Source: Spartobacteria bacterium | GTDB lineage: Bacteria; Verrucomicrobiota; Verrucomicrobiia; Chthoniobacterales; UBA10450 | Assembly (NCBI GenBank): GCA_021325495.1 | Contig: JAJPGZ010000010.1 | Span: forward strand, 434,001 to 498,000 | Length of the DNA stretch: 64,000 bases | Reading direction: 5' to 3' | Part shown: piece after piece, positions 56,002-64,000 of the stretch | Position numbering within the stretch: the stretch's first letter is position 1 | How the letters are laid out: each line of letters starts with the position of its first letter | Notes under the pieces: model-generated | Databases searched by the model: none | What the model was told of the DNA's origin: nothing | What the model saw: only the letters and a program-made list of their open reading frames with translations | Position numbers and translations under genes: made by a program

Positions 56002-57819
56002 ATGAAAGCGCCGCTGGTCGTTCTTTGTCTCGTCGCAGTCGCAGCATTCGCGCAGATACCGCCGCCTTCGCCCGAACCGAAACCATCGCCGAGTCCGGCA
56101 CCGACGGATTACGACCTAAAATGGGGTGTGAAGATTCCGATGCGGGACAAGGTTGAACTGAACGCCACGCTCTATTTTCCGAAAACGCCGGACGGTTCGG
56201 CGCCGAAGACTCCGGTCGTCTTCACGCTTACGCCCTACATATCGGACACGTATCATCCGCGCGGCGCCTACTTCGCATCGCATGGTTACGTCTTTGCGAT
56301 TGTCGATGTACGCGGTCGCGGAAATTCCGCCGGCGACTTCGAGCCGTTCGCGCAGGAACCGCGCGATGGTCACGACATCGCGGAGTGGCTCGCGCAGCAA
56401 CCGTTTTGCGACGGAAAAGTTGCGATGTGGGGCGGCTCGTATGCCGGATTCGATCAATGGGCGACCGCGAAAGAATTTCCGCGCGGCCTAACGACCATCG
56501 TGCCGGTCGCTTCCGCGCATCCACCGCTCGACTATCCGTCGTATCTCAACATCGGCGAACTCTACGACATGCAATGGTTCACCTACACCAGCGGCAAAGC
56601 GGGCCAACTGCAGATTTTCGGCGATTCAAAATTCTGGCGCACGAAATTTCTCGACGCCTACAAAAAACATATCGCGTTCAAAACTCTCGACGCGTTCGTC
56701 GGTAATCCGAACGTCAGCTTCCAACGCGTTCTGCAACATCCGACTTCGGATGCGTATTACGACGCGATGGTTCCGACGACCGAACAATTTCGCAAGATCG
56801 ACATGCCGATCTTGTCGCTCACCGGTCAATACGACGGCGATGAACTCGGCGCGCTCACGTTTTATCGCGATCATATGGCGAACGCTTCGCCGGCCGCGCG
56901 CGCGAAACATTTTCTCATCATTGGTCCGTGGGACCATCCCGGCACACGCACGCCGACGGATGAAGTTGCCGGTGTGAAATTCGGCCTGGGTGCACTTGTC
57001 GATCTTAACGACCTTCACCGGCAGTGGTACGACTGGACAATGAAATCCGGCCCGAAGCCCGACTTCCTCAAAAACCAGGTCGCCTACTACGTCATCGCGG
57101 CGGGCAACAGCGGCGCGAACGGTGAATGGAAATATGCCGACAATCTGGATTCGTTAGTCGCGAATCCGAAAACACTCTACTTCGATTCGAAAGACGGCGA
57201 TGCCAACGGCGTCTTCCGTTCCGGCGCGTTGATCGACAAGCAACCGCAGACCGGCACCGACAAATTCGTTTACGACCCGCTCGACACTCATCGCGGTGAG
57301 TTTGTCGAAGGCGTTGAGCCTAACGATAAGACGGCGGGCCTTGATCAGAAGCTCGCGCTTAACATCGGCGAAGACGGCCTGGTTTATCACACCGCGCCTT
57401 TGCCTAACGAAACTCCGCTGATTGGTTGTCCTGGGGTGACACTTTGGTTGTCGATCGACAAACGTGATGTCGATCTTGAATGCGACCTTTACGAGATCCA
57501 GCCGGACGGCACGAGCATCGGTCTTTGGAGCGATCAACGCCGGCTGCGTTATCGCGAATCGCTGCGCCAGGAGAACCTTGTTACGCCGGGGGAGATCGTG
57601 AAGTGCGAATTCAATCCGGGATTGTTCGTGGCACGACGTTTGATGAAAGGCAGCCGGCTTCGTCTCGTTGTCACCACCGTGAACTCAATCTTCTGGGAAA
57701 AGAATTATTGCTCCGGCGGAATCGTCGCAGACGAGACGGCGAAGGACGCGCAAACTTGCCACGTGCAGATTTATCACGACGCGCAGCATGCCAGCGCGAT
57801 ACAACTGCCGCTGCGATGA
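56002..57819 (+). CDS. CocE/NonD-type X-Pro dipeptidyl-peptidase-like hydrolase (S15)
   Basis: A 605-residue protein from ATG 56002, with signal peptide MKAPLVVLCLVAVAAFA then a Pro-rich linker. VAMWGGSYAGFDQWA holds the nucleophile Ser; TGQYDGDELGALTFYRDH the Asp region; GPWDHPGT the catalytic His. The C-terminal beta-domain (LIGCPGVTLWLSIDKRDVDLE) is the family's jelly roll. Likely an exported prolyl peptidase or alpha-amino-ester hydrolase. It is followed by the DUF885 gene (ATGA). Confidence 0.9.
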   Translation: MKAPLVVLCLVAVAAFAQIPPPSPEPKPSPSPAPTDYDLKWGVKIPMRDKVELNATLYFPKTPDGSAPKTPVVFTLTPYISDTYHPRGAYFASHGYVFAIVDVRGRGNSAGDFEPFAQEPRDGHDIAEWLAQQPFCDGKVAMWGGSYAGFDQWATAKEFPRGLTTIVPVASAHPPLDYPSYLNIGELYDMQWFTYTSGKAGQLQIFGDSKFWRTKFLDAYKKHIAFKTLDAFVGNPNVSFQRVLQHPTSDAYYDAMVPTTEQFRKIDMPILSLTGQYDGDELGALTFYRDHMANASPAARAKHFLIIGPWDHPGTRTPTDEVAGVKFGLGALVDLNDLHRQWYDWTMKSGPKPDFLKNQVAYYVIAAGNSGANGEWKYADNLDSLVANPKTLYFDSKDGDANGVFRSGALIDKQPQTGTDKFVYDPLDTHRGEFVEGVEPNDKTAGLDQKLALNIGEDGLVYHTAPLPNETPLIGCPGVTLWLSIDKRDVDLECDLYEIQPDGTSIGLWSDQRRLRYRESLRQENLVTPGEIVKCEFNPGLFVARRLMKGSRLRLVVTTVNSIFWEKNYCSGGIVADETAKDAQTCHVQIYHDAQHASAIQLPLR

Positions 57820-59558
57820 TTATGCTTACAGGTGGATCGCGCGCTCCGTCGCGCGATGCTAAACGAGAGCGGCGAAGCCGCCTTTTACTCGCCATCGGCC
57901 AAGGGACTGGCCGATCCACCTTGCTTGCTTTCCTATTTCTCCTTGGCGTAACGGTTCGCGCGGATTCGTTAGGCCAACTGGCGGATGATTTTTGGAAATG
58001 GCGCGCGCAATACGCGCCATTCAGCGGGGACGACGTGAACCGAATCGAGCGGCCGGGCGGAATGCGCGATTGGTCGAAGGCCGCAATCGAAATGCGCCAC
58101 GCTGATCTCGAAGAATTCAAACGACGTTGGCGCAAGATCGACATGTCGAATGCGCCGGTTGCGCAACAGGTGGATTACCGATTGATCGGCTCGGCGTTGT
58201 CGCGCGTTCACTGGGAGCTCGAGGGGAATCCGCGTTGGAAACGCGATCCGAATTTTTATATCGAGCAGACGCTGACCGCGCTTGCCGAAGCGCTCACGGT
58301 CCCGGCGCCGTACAACGAAGCGCAGAGCAAAGAGATTCTCAGGCGCACCGAAAACATCCCGTCCATTTTGCAACAAGGCACGGAGAACCTGAGCGCGATG
58401 CCAGCGCCATTTGCGAGCGTCGCGATCGCGAATCTCGATGGCGTGCGCGAGAAGCTGCGCAAGATGTCGAGCGGACTCGCAAGATCGACAACTCTTAAGC
58501 CGGAAGAATTAAATGGCGCACGCGAGCGCGCGGCGGACGCTCTTGAAAAGTTCCAAGCGCAGCTGAAAGAAAAGCTGCCGCGTTTGCCTAACGAGACCGC
58601 ACTCGGTCGCGACGCCTACATCTGGTTTTTGCGCAACGTCGCCCTCATGCCGTTTACGCCGGAGGAATTGCTCGCGATGGGAAATCAGGAATGGAACCGC
58701 GCGGTTGCGTTCGAAGCTTACGAGAAGAACCGGAACAAAGATGTGCCGCCTCTGAAGATGGCGGACAAGATCGACAATTGGATTGCGGACGCGGCCGCGA
58801 AGGAATCGCAAATCAGAAAATTTCTGGTCGAGCGCGGCATTCTCAGCGTTCCGGATTGGATTCAGCATTACACGCTGCGGCCGGTGCCGGAATATTTGCG
58901 CGCGCCAGGATTTACCGAAGCCGATGATTTCACTTCGCCATCGCGGTTGAATGAGAATTGCATTCGCTACATGCCTGAGCCTAACGACAAGCTCGGCTAT
59001 TTCTTGCGCGCGACGGCGATGGACCCGCGACCGTTGACCGTGCACGAAGGAATTCCCGGCCATTATTTCCAGCTTTGTCTTTCGTGGAAACATGAGGACC
59101 CGATCCGCCGTCATTACTACGATTCGGGCGCGAACGAAGGCATCGGCTTTTACGCCGAGGAAATGATGTTGCAGGCCGGATTGTTCGACGACAGCCCGCA
59201 CACGCGCGAGATCATTTACAATTTCATGCGGCTGCGCGCGCTCCGCGTGGAAGTCGATGTGAAACTCGCGCTCGGCCAATTCACGCTCGAGCAAGCGGCG
59301 AAATATCTCGAAGAAAAAGTTCCGATGGATTCGCAGACGGCGCGACAGGAAGCGATCGCATTCTCAACCGGCCCCGGCCAGGCGATCACGTATCAGATCG
59401 GCAAACTACAGATCATAGAATTTCTGGCCGAAGCGCGGATGAAACAAGGCGACAAATTCAACCTGCGCGCATTCCACGATTTCGTTTGGAAAAACGGGAA
59501 CGTGCCGATCGCGTTACAGCGTTGGGAGTTTCTCGGAACGCCGCCGGACTCGAACTAA
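57816..59558 (+). CDS. DUF885-family zinc peptidase-like secreted protein
   Basis: About 580 residues. VHEGIPGHYFQLCLSW carries HExxxH and GANEGIGFYAEEMMLQAGL the downstream Glu, the metal-site pattern of DUF885. If translation starts at ATG 57816, the N-terminus is encoded by the family C repeat. A TTG at 57921 would instead give a clean signal peptide (LLAFLFLLGVTVRADS). I give the longer form; the second is at least as likely. Word copies at 58134, 58481, 58767 and the stop TAA (59557) fall in this gene. Confidence 0.82.
   Translation: MIMLTGGSRAPSRDAKRERRSRLLLAIGQGTGRSTLLAFLFLLGVTVRADSLGQLADDFWKWRAQYAPFSGDDVNRIERPGGMRDWSKAAIEMRHADLEEFKRRWRKIDMSNAPVAQQVDYRLIGSALSRVHWELEGNPRWKRDPNFYIEQTLTALAEALTVPAPYNEAQSKEILRRTENIPSILQQGTENLSAMPAPFASVAIANLDGVREKLRKMSSGLARSTTLKPEELNGARERAADALEKFQAQLKEKLPRLPNETALGRDAYIWFLRNVALMPFTPEELLAMGNQEWNRAVAFEAYEKNRNKDVPPLKMADKIDNWIADAAAKESQIRKFLVERGILSVPDWIQHYTLRPVPEYLRAPGFTEADDFTSPSRLNENCIRYMPEPNDKLGYFLRATAMDPRPLTVHEGIPGHYFQLCLSWKHEDPIRRHYYDSGANEGIGFYAEEMMLQAGLFDDSPHTREIIYNFMRLRALRVEVDVKLALGQFTLEQAAKYLEEKVPMDSQTARQEAIAFSTGPGQAITYQIGKLQIIEFLAEARMKQGDKFNLRAFHDFVWKNGNVPIALQRWEFLGTPPDSN
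57830..57920. repeat. Palindromic repeat (family C), GGTGGATCG...CGATCCACC
   Basis: Starts AGGTGGATCGCGCGCTCCGT and ends GGCCGATCCACC, with inner hairpins of its own. It lies between the hydrolase and DUF885 genes, or at the N-terminus of the latter. Confidence 0.75.
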
Positions 59559-59568
59559 GATCGACAAG

Positions 59569-62553
59569 TTAGAAGCGCTTCTTCAGCGCGACATACCAGA
59601 AACGGCCTTTCGCATTCGCGGTTCCTTCGTCGTAACCATTCTCGAACGCGCCAGCGACAAACGGCGGCTCTTCATCGGTCACATTATTGATGCCGACGGT
59701 GACGGTTGCGTTGTTGAGCCAGGCGCGCCAGCCGCAGGCGTTGTATTCCGCAGTCGAACTGGCGACGACGTTCTTCTCTTTGCCCGCGGTCAATTGTCGA
59801 TCCTTGCCGCCATCCTTCGCGTAACCGGAAACTTCGTTAGGCGAACTCGGCGGCGGAAAATTAAAGGTGTAGTTCAAAATCCAGTCGAGCGTGATCCACT
59901 CGCGGACTTTCCGGTCCTGCAACGTGCGAGTGCCGAAGCGGTCGTCCCAAAATTGTCCGATGTAGGAAACGGTGAACCCGGTATCGATGCCGTGCAGGTT
60001 CGAATTAGCCGGCCCGTCATAAAATAAATTCGCGTACCAACGATTGTGCGTGAGCGAACCGCCGCCGCCGCTCCCGAGAAAACCGCCGCCAAACTTGCCA
60101 ACGACATTTTGTTCCGGTCCGTTAGGCACAGCCTGCAAAACCGCGCGGTCGAGATAGGTGCCATTAAATGTCGCGGTCAAAATTCCCCAATCGCCGTGGT
60201 TCAATCGCGCCGTCTCAAATGTGTACGAGATTTCGTAATCCCAGCCTTCTTCGATCAAGCGTCCGAGATTCTGAATCGGCGTGAGCAAAAGCAAAATCGG
60301 ACCGGCCGGATCGCCCACGCTTGGCGCGCCGCGGATAACCTGGCCGGGGAATTGGCTTTCGTGATTGATGAGAAATTGCGGATCCAGACTCACGCTGACG
60401 CCGCGAAGATCGATATGGTAGAAATCCGCGCTGAGCGTGAGTCCTTGCAGCGGACTCCACCATCTTCCTGGAGTAACGACTGCGCCGTATGTCCATTCGT
60501 AGGCGGTCTCGGGTTGAAGATTGGGATTACCGCTGATGCGTTGCTCGACTTGCGATGGCGTGTTCGGACTGAGCGGATCGTGCACGGCCGGGAAACTCTG
60601 CGATGCTCCTGAAAATAATTCCCCGAGCGTCGGAGCGTGAAACGCTTCGCCGTAGGTCGCGCGAATGGTCAACGAAGAGTCGATCGGTTGCCAACGCGCG
60701 AAAATTTTCGGCCTTTCGGTTGATCCGAAGTCACTGAAATTTTCGTAGCGCTCCTGATATCCAAGCTCGAGGCTATACAGGCCAGGAAAGTTCCAATTCG
60801 CGCTCGTTAGGGGAACGCGCACTTCCCAATACACCGACCACACATCACGACTACCTTTCGTGGGCGAGAAATTCGTCGCACCGGTTGTCTGACCAGCCGC
60901 GGTCAACGCGTCCGGCAGATCACTCCCGTGTTCGGTGCGATGTTCGCCACCGATTGCGAACGAAATCGGACCGGCCGGAACTTTAAACAGATCGCCATTC
61001 AACCGGAAATCTTCGAGAGCGATCGAAGTGGTGCCGACCCGAGTGGTGGTAACGAAAACGCGATTGATCACGACTTTGTTATTTTGGTTAATGCCAAAGG
61101 GATTGAACGCCGTCGCCGGATTGGTATCGAGCAGTGCCGCGCGCAAGGCATCATTGTTCACGATCCCGCCATCACGCTCGACGCGATGGTCTTCATTGTA
61201 ACGAAAACCCGCTTCCCAGTTCCACGTCTTGAAATAATCTCCGAATTCGCCCAGCTCGCCCTTCAATCCGCCGGTGAAAAGATAATTGTCGGTCAAAATT
61301 TTATCCGTGCGGATGCCCGCTTCGAGCGATCGATAATGCACGCCGGTCGTTAGGCCAGTGCCGGCAGGAGCAGATGTCGATGTACCGCCGGCAGTCACGT
61401 AATCGGCCACGGTAAAAGGATTGAAAGCGTTCTGGATCGGAACACTAATCCCGATATCGCCGCTGATGCCTAACGGATGCGCCGCATCAGTAAACACGTC
61501 CGGTGAAAACGGCGTCGGCGCCAGCCCGCTGCTCCAAAACGTGCGCGCGTATTTGAAATCGGCGAATACCTGCAGGTATTGATCGCAAATTTTTCGGATT
61601 AACGAACCGTAAACGTATTCGCGATCGACCGATCCGAGCTCCGGCGTGTAATCGGCAAAATTAAATAGCTGCTGTTCGCGCGGCAGAGTTTTTCGCCGGA
61701 CGTATTGCGTATCGCTTTCCGCGTTTGCGAATGCGTGCGGCGTCGGCGTTCGCGAGCCGCCGTTGAGCCGAGGCTGGTAAACGACATCGCGAACTCGCCC
61801 CGCAAAATCGTCGCTCCGAAAATCTCCGCCTCCCCATTTCGTTTGGTCGCCATCGCGCGAGATGTTGATGTCGCGTGAAAAAATCGCGGCCCGATCGTAA
61901 TACTCCGCATAGACGACAATGTCCGTCTTATCGTCGCCCGTTCCCGCAAGGATGTAAGCGCGCTCTTCGCCCATGTCGTTGGCGAATCCGAGATTCGTGT
62001 TGCCGTAGCTCGCGTACAATTCCACTCCGCGGAATCGATGGATCAGCATGACGTTGAACACGCCCGCGACGGCGTCCGCGCCATAAATCGCGGAGGCGCC
62101 ATCTTTCAAAACATCGACATGGTCGATCAGGCCGATCGGAAACGTATTGAGGTCAATCGTGTCGCCCGCGAAACCGACTGGCGCGAGACGCCGTCCGTCT
62201 TCCAACACCAACGTCTCTTTCGCCAGAATCCCGCGCAGATTTATTTCAACGCTGCCGTCGCCGCCGTTGTTGTTGTTTTCGTTGAGCGCGGCGCCGGTTG
62301 CGGCCGGCAATTTCAAAATCAGATCGGTCGAAGTGCGCACGCCCAAACGCGTGATGTCGTCCTTGCGATAGGTATCGACTGGATTCGGACCGACTTCTTC
62401 CGCGGTCGGAATGTTCGAACCGGTGACGATGACGCGTTCCGTCTCCGCAATCGAACCTTCCGGCGTCGAAACCGCCACCTGGGCGAGTACGTTGTCGATC
62501 TTAGCAACGAACAGAACACCGACTGCGAAAAAAACGCAGAGCGACTTCATCAT
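59569..62553 (-). CDS. TonB-dependent outer-membrane receptor
   Basis: A 994-residue protein with signal peptide MMKSLCVFFAVGVLFVAKIDNVLAQ. The TonB-box-like start is followed by a plug domain: ERVIVTGSNIPTAEE, DLILKLPAATG, INLRGILAKETLVLEDGRRL, IDHVDVLKDGASAIYGADAVAG. The rest is a large beta barrel ending in GRFWYVALKKRF with a terminal Phe. This resembles receptors for peptides or complex nutrients; flanking peptidases agree. The only word copy is in the signal peptide (62493); none occurs in the next 2.9 kb. Confidence 0.95.
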   Translation of the reverse strand: MMKSLCVFFAVGVLFVAKIDNVLAQVAVSTPEGSIAETERVIVTGSNIPTAEEVGPNPVDTYRKDDITRLGVRTSTDLILKLPAATGAALNENNNNGGDGSVEINLRGILAKETLVLEDGRRLAPVGFAGDTIDLNTFPIGLIDHVDVLKDGASAIYGADAVAGVFNVMLIHRFRGVELYASYGNTNLGFANDMGEERAYILAGTGDDKTDIVVYAEYYDRAAIFSRDINISRDGDQTKWGGGDFRSDDFAGRVRDVVYQPRLNGGSRTPTPHAFANAESDTQYVRRKTLPREQQLFNFADYTPELGSVDREYVYGSLIRKICDQYLQVFADFKYARTFWSSGLAPTPFSPDVFTDAAHPLGISGDIGISVPIQNAFNPFTVADYVTAGGTSTSAPAGTGLTTGVHYRSLEAGIRTDKILTDNYLFTGGLKGELGEFGDYFKTWNWEAGFRYNEDHRVERDGGIVNNDALRAALLDTNPATAFNPFGINQNNKVVINRVFVTTTRVGTTSIALEDFRLNGDLFKVPAGPISFAIGGEHRTEHGSDLPDALTAAGQTTGATNFSPTKGSRDVWSVYWEVRVPLTSANWNFPGLYSLELGYQERYENFSDFGSTERPKIFARWQPIDSSLTIRATYGEAFHAPTLGELFSGASQSFPAVHDPLSPNTPSQVEQRISGNPNLQPETAYEWTYGAVVTPGRWWSPLQGLTLSADFYHIDLRGVSVSLDPQFLINHESQFPGQVIRGAPSVGDPAGPILLLLTPIQNLGRLIEEGWDYEISYTFETARLNHGDWGILTATFNGTYLDRAVLQAVPNGPEQNVVGKFGGGFLGSGGGGSLTHNRWYANLFYDGPANSNLHGIDTGFTVSYIGQFWDDRFGTRTLQDRKVREWITLDWILNYTFNFPPPSSPNEVSGYAKDGGKDRQLTAGKEKNVVASSTAEYNACGWRAWLNNATVTVGINNVTDEEPPFVAGAFENGYDEGTANAKGRFWYVALKKRF

Positions 62554-62597
62554 CGATGAAGTCTTGTATGCGAGTCCTGTCTCCTAAAGACAAGAGT

Positions 62598-63023
62598 TTA
62601 ATCGACAATCTCGAGACCCATCTGCCGCGCGGTGCCGGCGATGATGCGGAAAGCGGCTTCGTCGTTGCGCGCATTCAAGTCCTTCGATTTCGTTTTCACG
62701 ATGTCCATGACTTGTTTGCGCGTGACTTTGCCGACTTTGTTCTTGTTAGGCTCTTTCGAGCCAGCGGCGATGTTCGCCGCTTTCTTCAACAAAATCGCCG
62801 CGGGCGGCGACTTGGTGATGAAAGTAAATGACTTGTCTTTGAAAACGGTGATCACGACCGGAAGAATGTCGCCGGCTTGTTTCTGGGTGGCGGCGTTAAA
62901 TTCTTTGCAGAACGCCATGATGTTGACGCCGCGCGGTCCGAGCGCGGTGCCGACGGGCGGCGCCGGGTTCGCCTGACCCGCGGGAATCTGCAATTTAATT
63001 TCTGCGACTTTTTCTTTAGCCAT
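62598..63023 (-). CDS. rplK: 50S ribosomal protein L11
   Basis: A 141-residue protein of standard length. [22 protein letters not shown] and [15 protein letters not shown] are the N-terminal signature; [20 protein letters not shown] is the rRNA-binding C-terminus. It is separated from rplA, its normal neighbour, by five other genes. Confidence 0.97.
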   Translation of the reverse strand: MAKEKVAEIKLQIPAGQANPAPPVGTALGPRGVNIMAFCKEFNAATQKQAGDILPVVITVFKDKSFTFITKSPPAAILLKKAANIAAGSKEPNKNKVGKVTRKQVMDIVKTKSKDLNARNDEAAFRIIAGTARQMGLEIVD

Positions 63024-63038
63024 ACTGATTTCCTAAAT

Positions 63039-63124
63039 TGTCATCCTGAGCGGAGCGAAGGATCACCGACTATTTTCGTTTCAGCCGAAATGAACGGAGA
63101 TGTTTCGCGTGGCTCAACATGACA
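63039..63124. repeat. Palindromic repeat, family B
   Basis: TGTCATCCTGAGCGGAGCGA at the left, CATGACA at the right, with GCTGAAAC-like internal match. Lies between nusG and rplK. Confidence 0.75.
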
Positions 63125-63132
63125 GAAAAAAA

Positions 63133-63699
63133 CTAACCGCGTTCGACCTGCCAGTATTCCAATTCCACCGGCGTGGCGCGTCCGAAAATTGTGACCGACA
63201 CACGCAACTTGCCGCGCTCCGGGTCGATTTCTTCGACGATACCGTTTTGATTTTGGAATGGACCGTCCGCGACCTTCACCGTCTCGCCGACTTCGAATGA
63301 AACTTTCGGCTTCACCTTCTCTTCGCGCTCTTTCATTTGCGCGAGCATTTGTTCGACTTCGGCCGGACGCATCGGGATCGGTTTGTCTTTCGTCCCGGCG
63401 AAACCAATTACGCCGGGTGTGTCGCGAATAAAATACCAGGTGCGACCGACGAGCTGGTTCTGCTCGTCGAGCAAATGCATGTTCACGATCAAATAGCCGG
63501 GAAAAAACTTTCGCGTCGTCTCGCTTTTCTTCCCCTTTTTGATTTCGGAAACGCGCTCGGTCGGGACGAGCACTTCGTAAACGAGGTCGCCCATCTCTTC
63601 CGTCTTCACACGCTTCTCGATGTTCTCTCTCACTTTGTTCTCCTGGCCGGAGAGCACGTGAACGACGAACCATTGATCTTTTGCGGCGATGGCGGCCAT
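63133..63699 (-). CDS. nusG: Transcription antitermination factor NusG
   Basis: A 188-residue protein. QWFVVHVLSGQENKVRENIEKRV opens the NGN domain; GYLIVNMHL and FIRDTPGVIGFAG follow. The KOW domain is FEVGETVKVADGPFQNQNGIVEEI. NusG binds RNA polymerase and ribosomes/Rho. The secE gene lies one base upstream. Confidence 0.97.
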   Translation of the reverse strand: MAAIAAKDQWFVVHVLSGQENKVRENIEKRVKTEEMGDLVYEVLVPTERVSEIKKGKKSETTRKFFPGYLIVNMHLLDEQNQLVGRTWYFIRDTPGVIGFAGTKDKPIPMRPAEVEQMLAQMKEREEKVKPKVSFEVGETVKVADGPFQNQNGIVEEIDPERGKLRVSVTIFGRATPVELEYWQVERG

Positions 63700-63700
63700 G

Positions 63701-63919
63701 TCAGTGAATTTTCGTGAAGTAGTGAATGACGTTAACGAGAATAAAATCCCAGAACGCGACGTAGCCGCCTAACAAGAGCATGGCGATGATGACGACGAGC
63801 GTCGAATCGGTCAGCTCCTTGTATTTGCGGACGCCTTTTTCTTTCGGGTCCCACGGCCACGAAGCTTTCTGCAGTTCCACCTTCACTTCGCTGAAGAAGT
63901 TTTTCGTCCTCGTGATCAT
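63701..63919 (-). CDS. secE: Preprotein translocase subunit SecE
   Basis: A 72-residue protein with one transmembrane helix (TLVVIIAMLLLGGYVAFWDFIL). VKVELQKASWPWDPKEKG is the conserved cytosolic helix of SecE. It is part of the SecYEG channel. It precedes nusG as usual. Confidence 0.93.
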   Translation of the reverse strand: MITRTKNFFSEVKVELQKASWPWDPKEKGVRKYKELTDSTLVVIIAMLLLGGYVAFWDFILVNVIHYFTKIH

Positions 63920-63926
63920 GTGAAGA

Positions 63927-63951
63927 TGTCGATCTTATCCTTGTCGATCTT
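63927..63951. repeat. Direct pair of TGTCGATCTT, 15-base spacing
   Basis: Copies at 63927-63936 and 63942-63951 fill the gap between the tRNA-Trp gene and secE. Confidence 0.95.
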
Positions 63952-63955
63952 GCAA

Positions 63956-64000
63956 CACGCCAGGAGGGACTCGAACCCCCAACAGGCGGTTTTGGAGACC
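63956..64000 (-). tRNA. tRNA-Trp (anticodon CCA), 3' part; 5' part outside window
   Basis: The minus strand reads GGTCTCCAAAACC (anticodon stem and loop, CCA), then GGGGGTTCGAGTCCCTC (T arm), then acceptor strand CTGGCGT and G. tRNA-Trp just before secE is a common arrangement. Confidence 0.9.

Noticed and set aside
57480-57815. N-terminal extension of the DUF885 gene from 57480
   Set aside because: It overlaps the end of the S15 hydrolase in another frame and encodes arginine-rich shadow sequence.

Overview
This is a bacterial chromosome segment of about 60 genes. It is GC-rich, densely packed and coded on both strands. I infer a soil-type Verrucomicrobiota member or a close relative. The reasons are the mix of exosortase/PEP-CTERM sorting, several FecR-domain secreted proteins, a proton-pumping pyrophosphatase, Ku plus LigD end joining, a bacterial SET protein, and verrucomicrobial-style palindromic repeats. 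No 16S gene or phylogenetic calculation supports this, so lineage is the weakest claim here.

Layout. 1-1.1 kb: the 3' end of an M28 peptidase, then a RelE-type toxin/antitoxin pair bracketed by two copies of the peptidase 3' end. 1.1-16.8 kb: housekeeping and transport genes (Tat-exported aminotransferase, MtfA-like peptidase, serine/threonine dehydratase, sulfotransferase, an inactive-protease/TonB fusion, PurH, AraC regulator, CDF and MFS transporters, MscS-cNMP channel, Ku, EamA transporter). 16.9-20.4 kb: two overlapping FecR-domain secreted proteins. 20.3-21.5 kb: purS, a Pmp3-like gene, purQ. 22-26 kb: TyrS, SYLF protein, TadA, tRNA-Gln, MBL hydrolase. 26.3-30.3 kb: a PEP-CTERM protein divergent from an exosortase-TPR operon. 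30.3-38.3 kb: pyrophosphatase, third FecR protein, SET/MBL pair, LigD, DUF892 protein. 38.4-43.3 kb: membrane glycosyltransferase, tsf-rpsB, second PEP-CTERM protein, cobalamin adenosyltransferase. 43.3-64 kb: the transcription/translation block trnW-secE-nusG-rplK ... rplA-rplJ-rplL-rpoB-rpoC on the minus strand, split between rplK and rplA by about 9 kb of peptidase, hydrolase and TonB-receptor genes.

The most striking feature is not a gene. The 10-base word TGTCGATCTT (or its complement AAGATCGACA) occurs about 102 times by hand count, against about 0.12 expected by chance in random sequence. It lies in both orientations, inside genes in different reading frames and between genes. It often supplies the TAA stop codon, abuts start codons, and forms direct pairs 15-16 bases apart at gene borders. 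A second word, GCCTAACGA, occurs about 36 times against about 0.5 expected and brings in otherwise uncommon codons. Distribution and density resemble the DNA uptake sequences of Neisseria and Pasteurellaceae, or the cyanobacterial HIP1 word. I know of no such system described for this kind of organism. No competence gene lies in the window, so the function remains inference.
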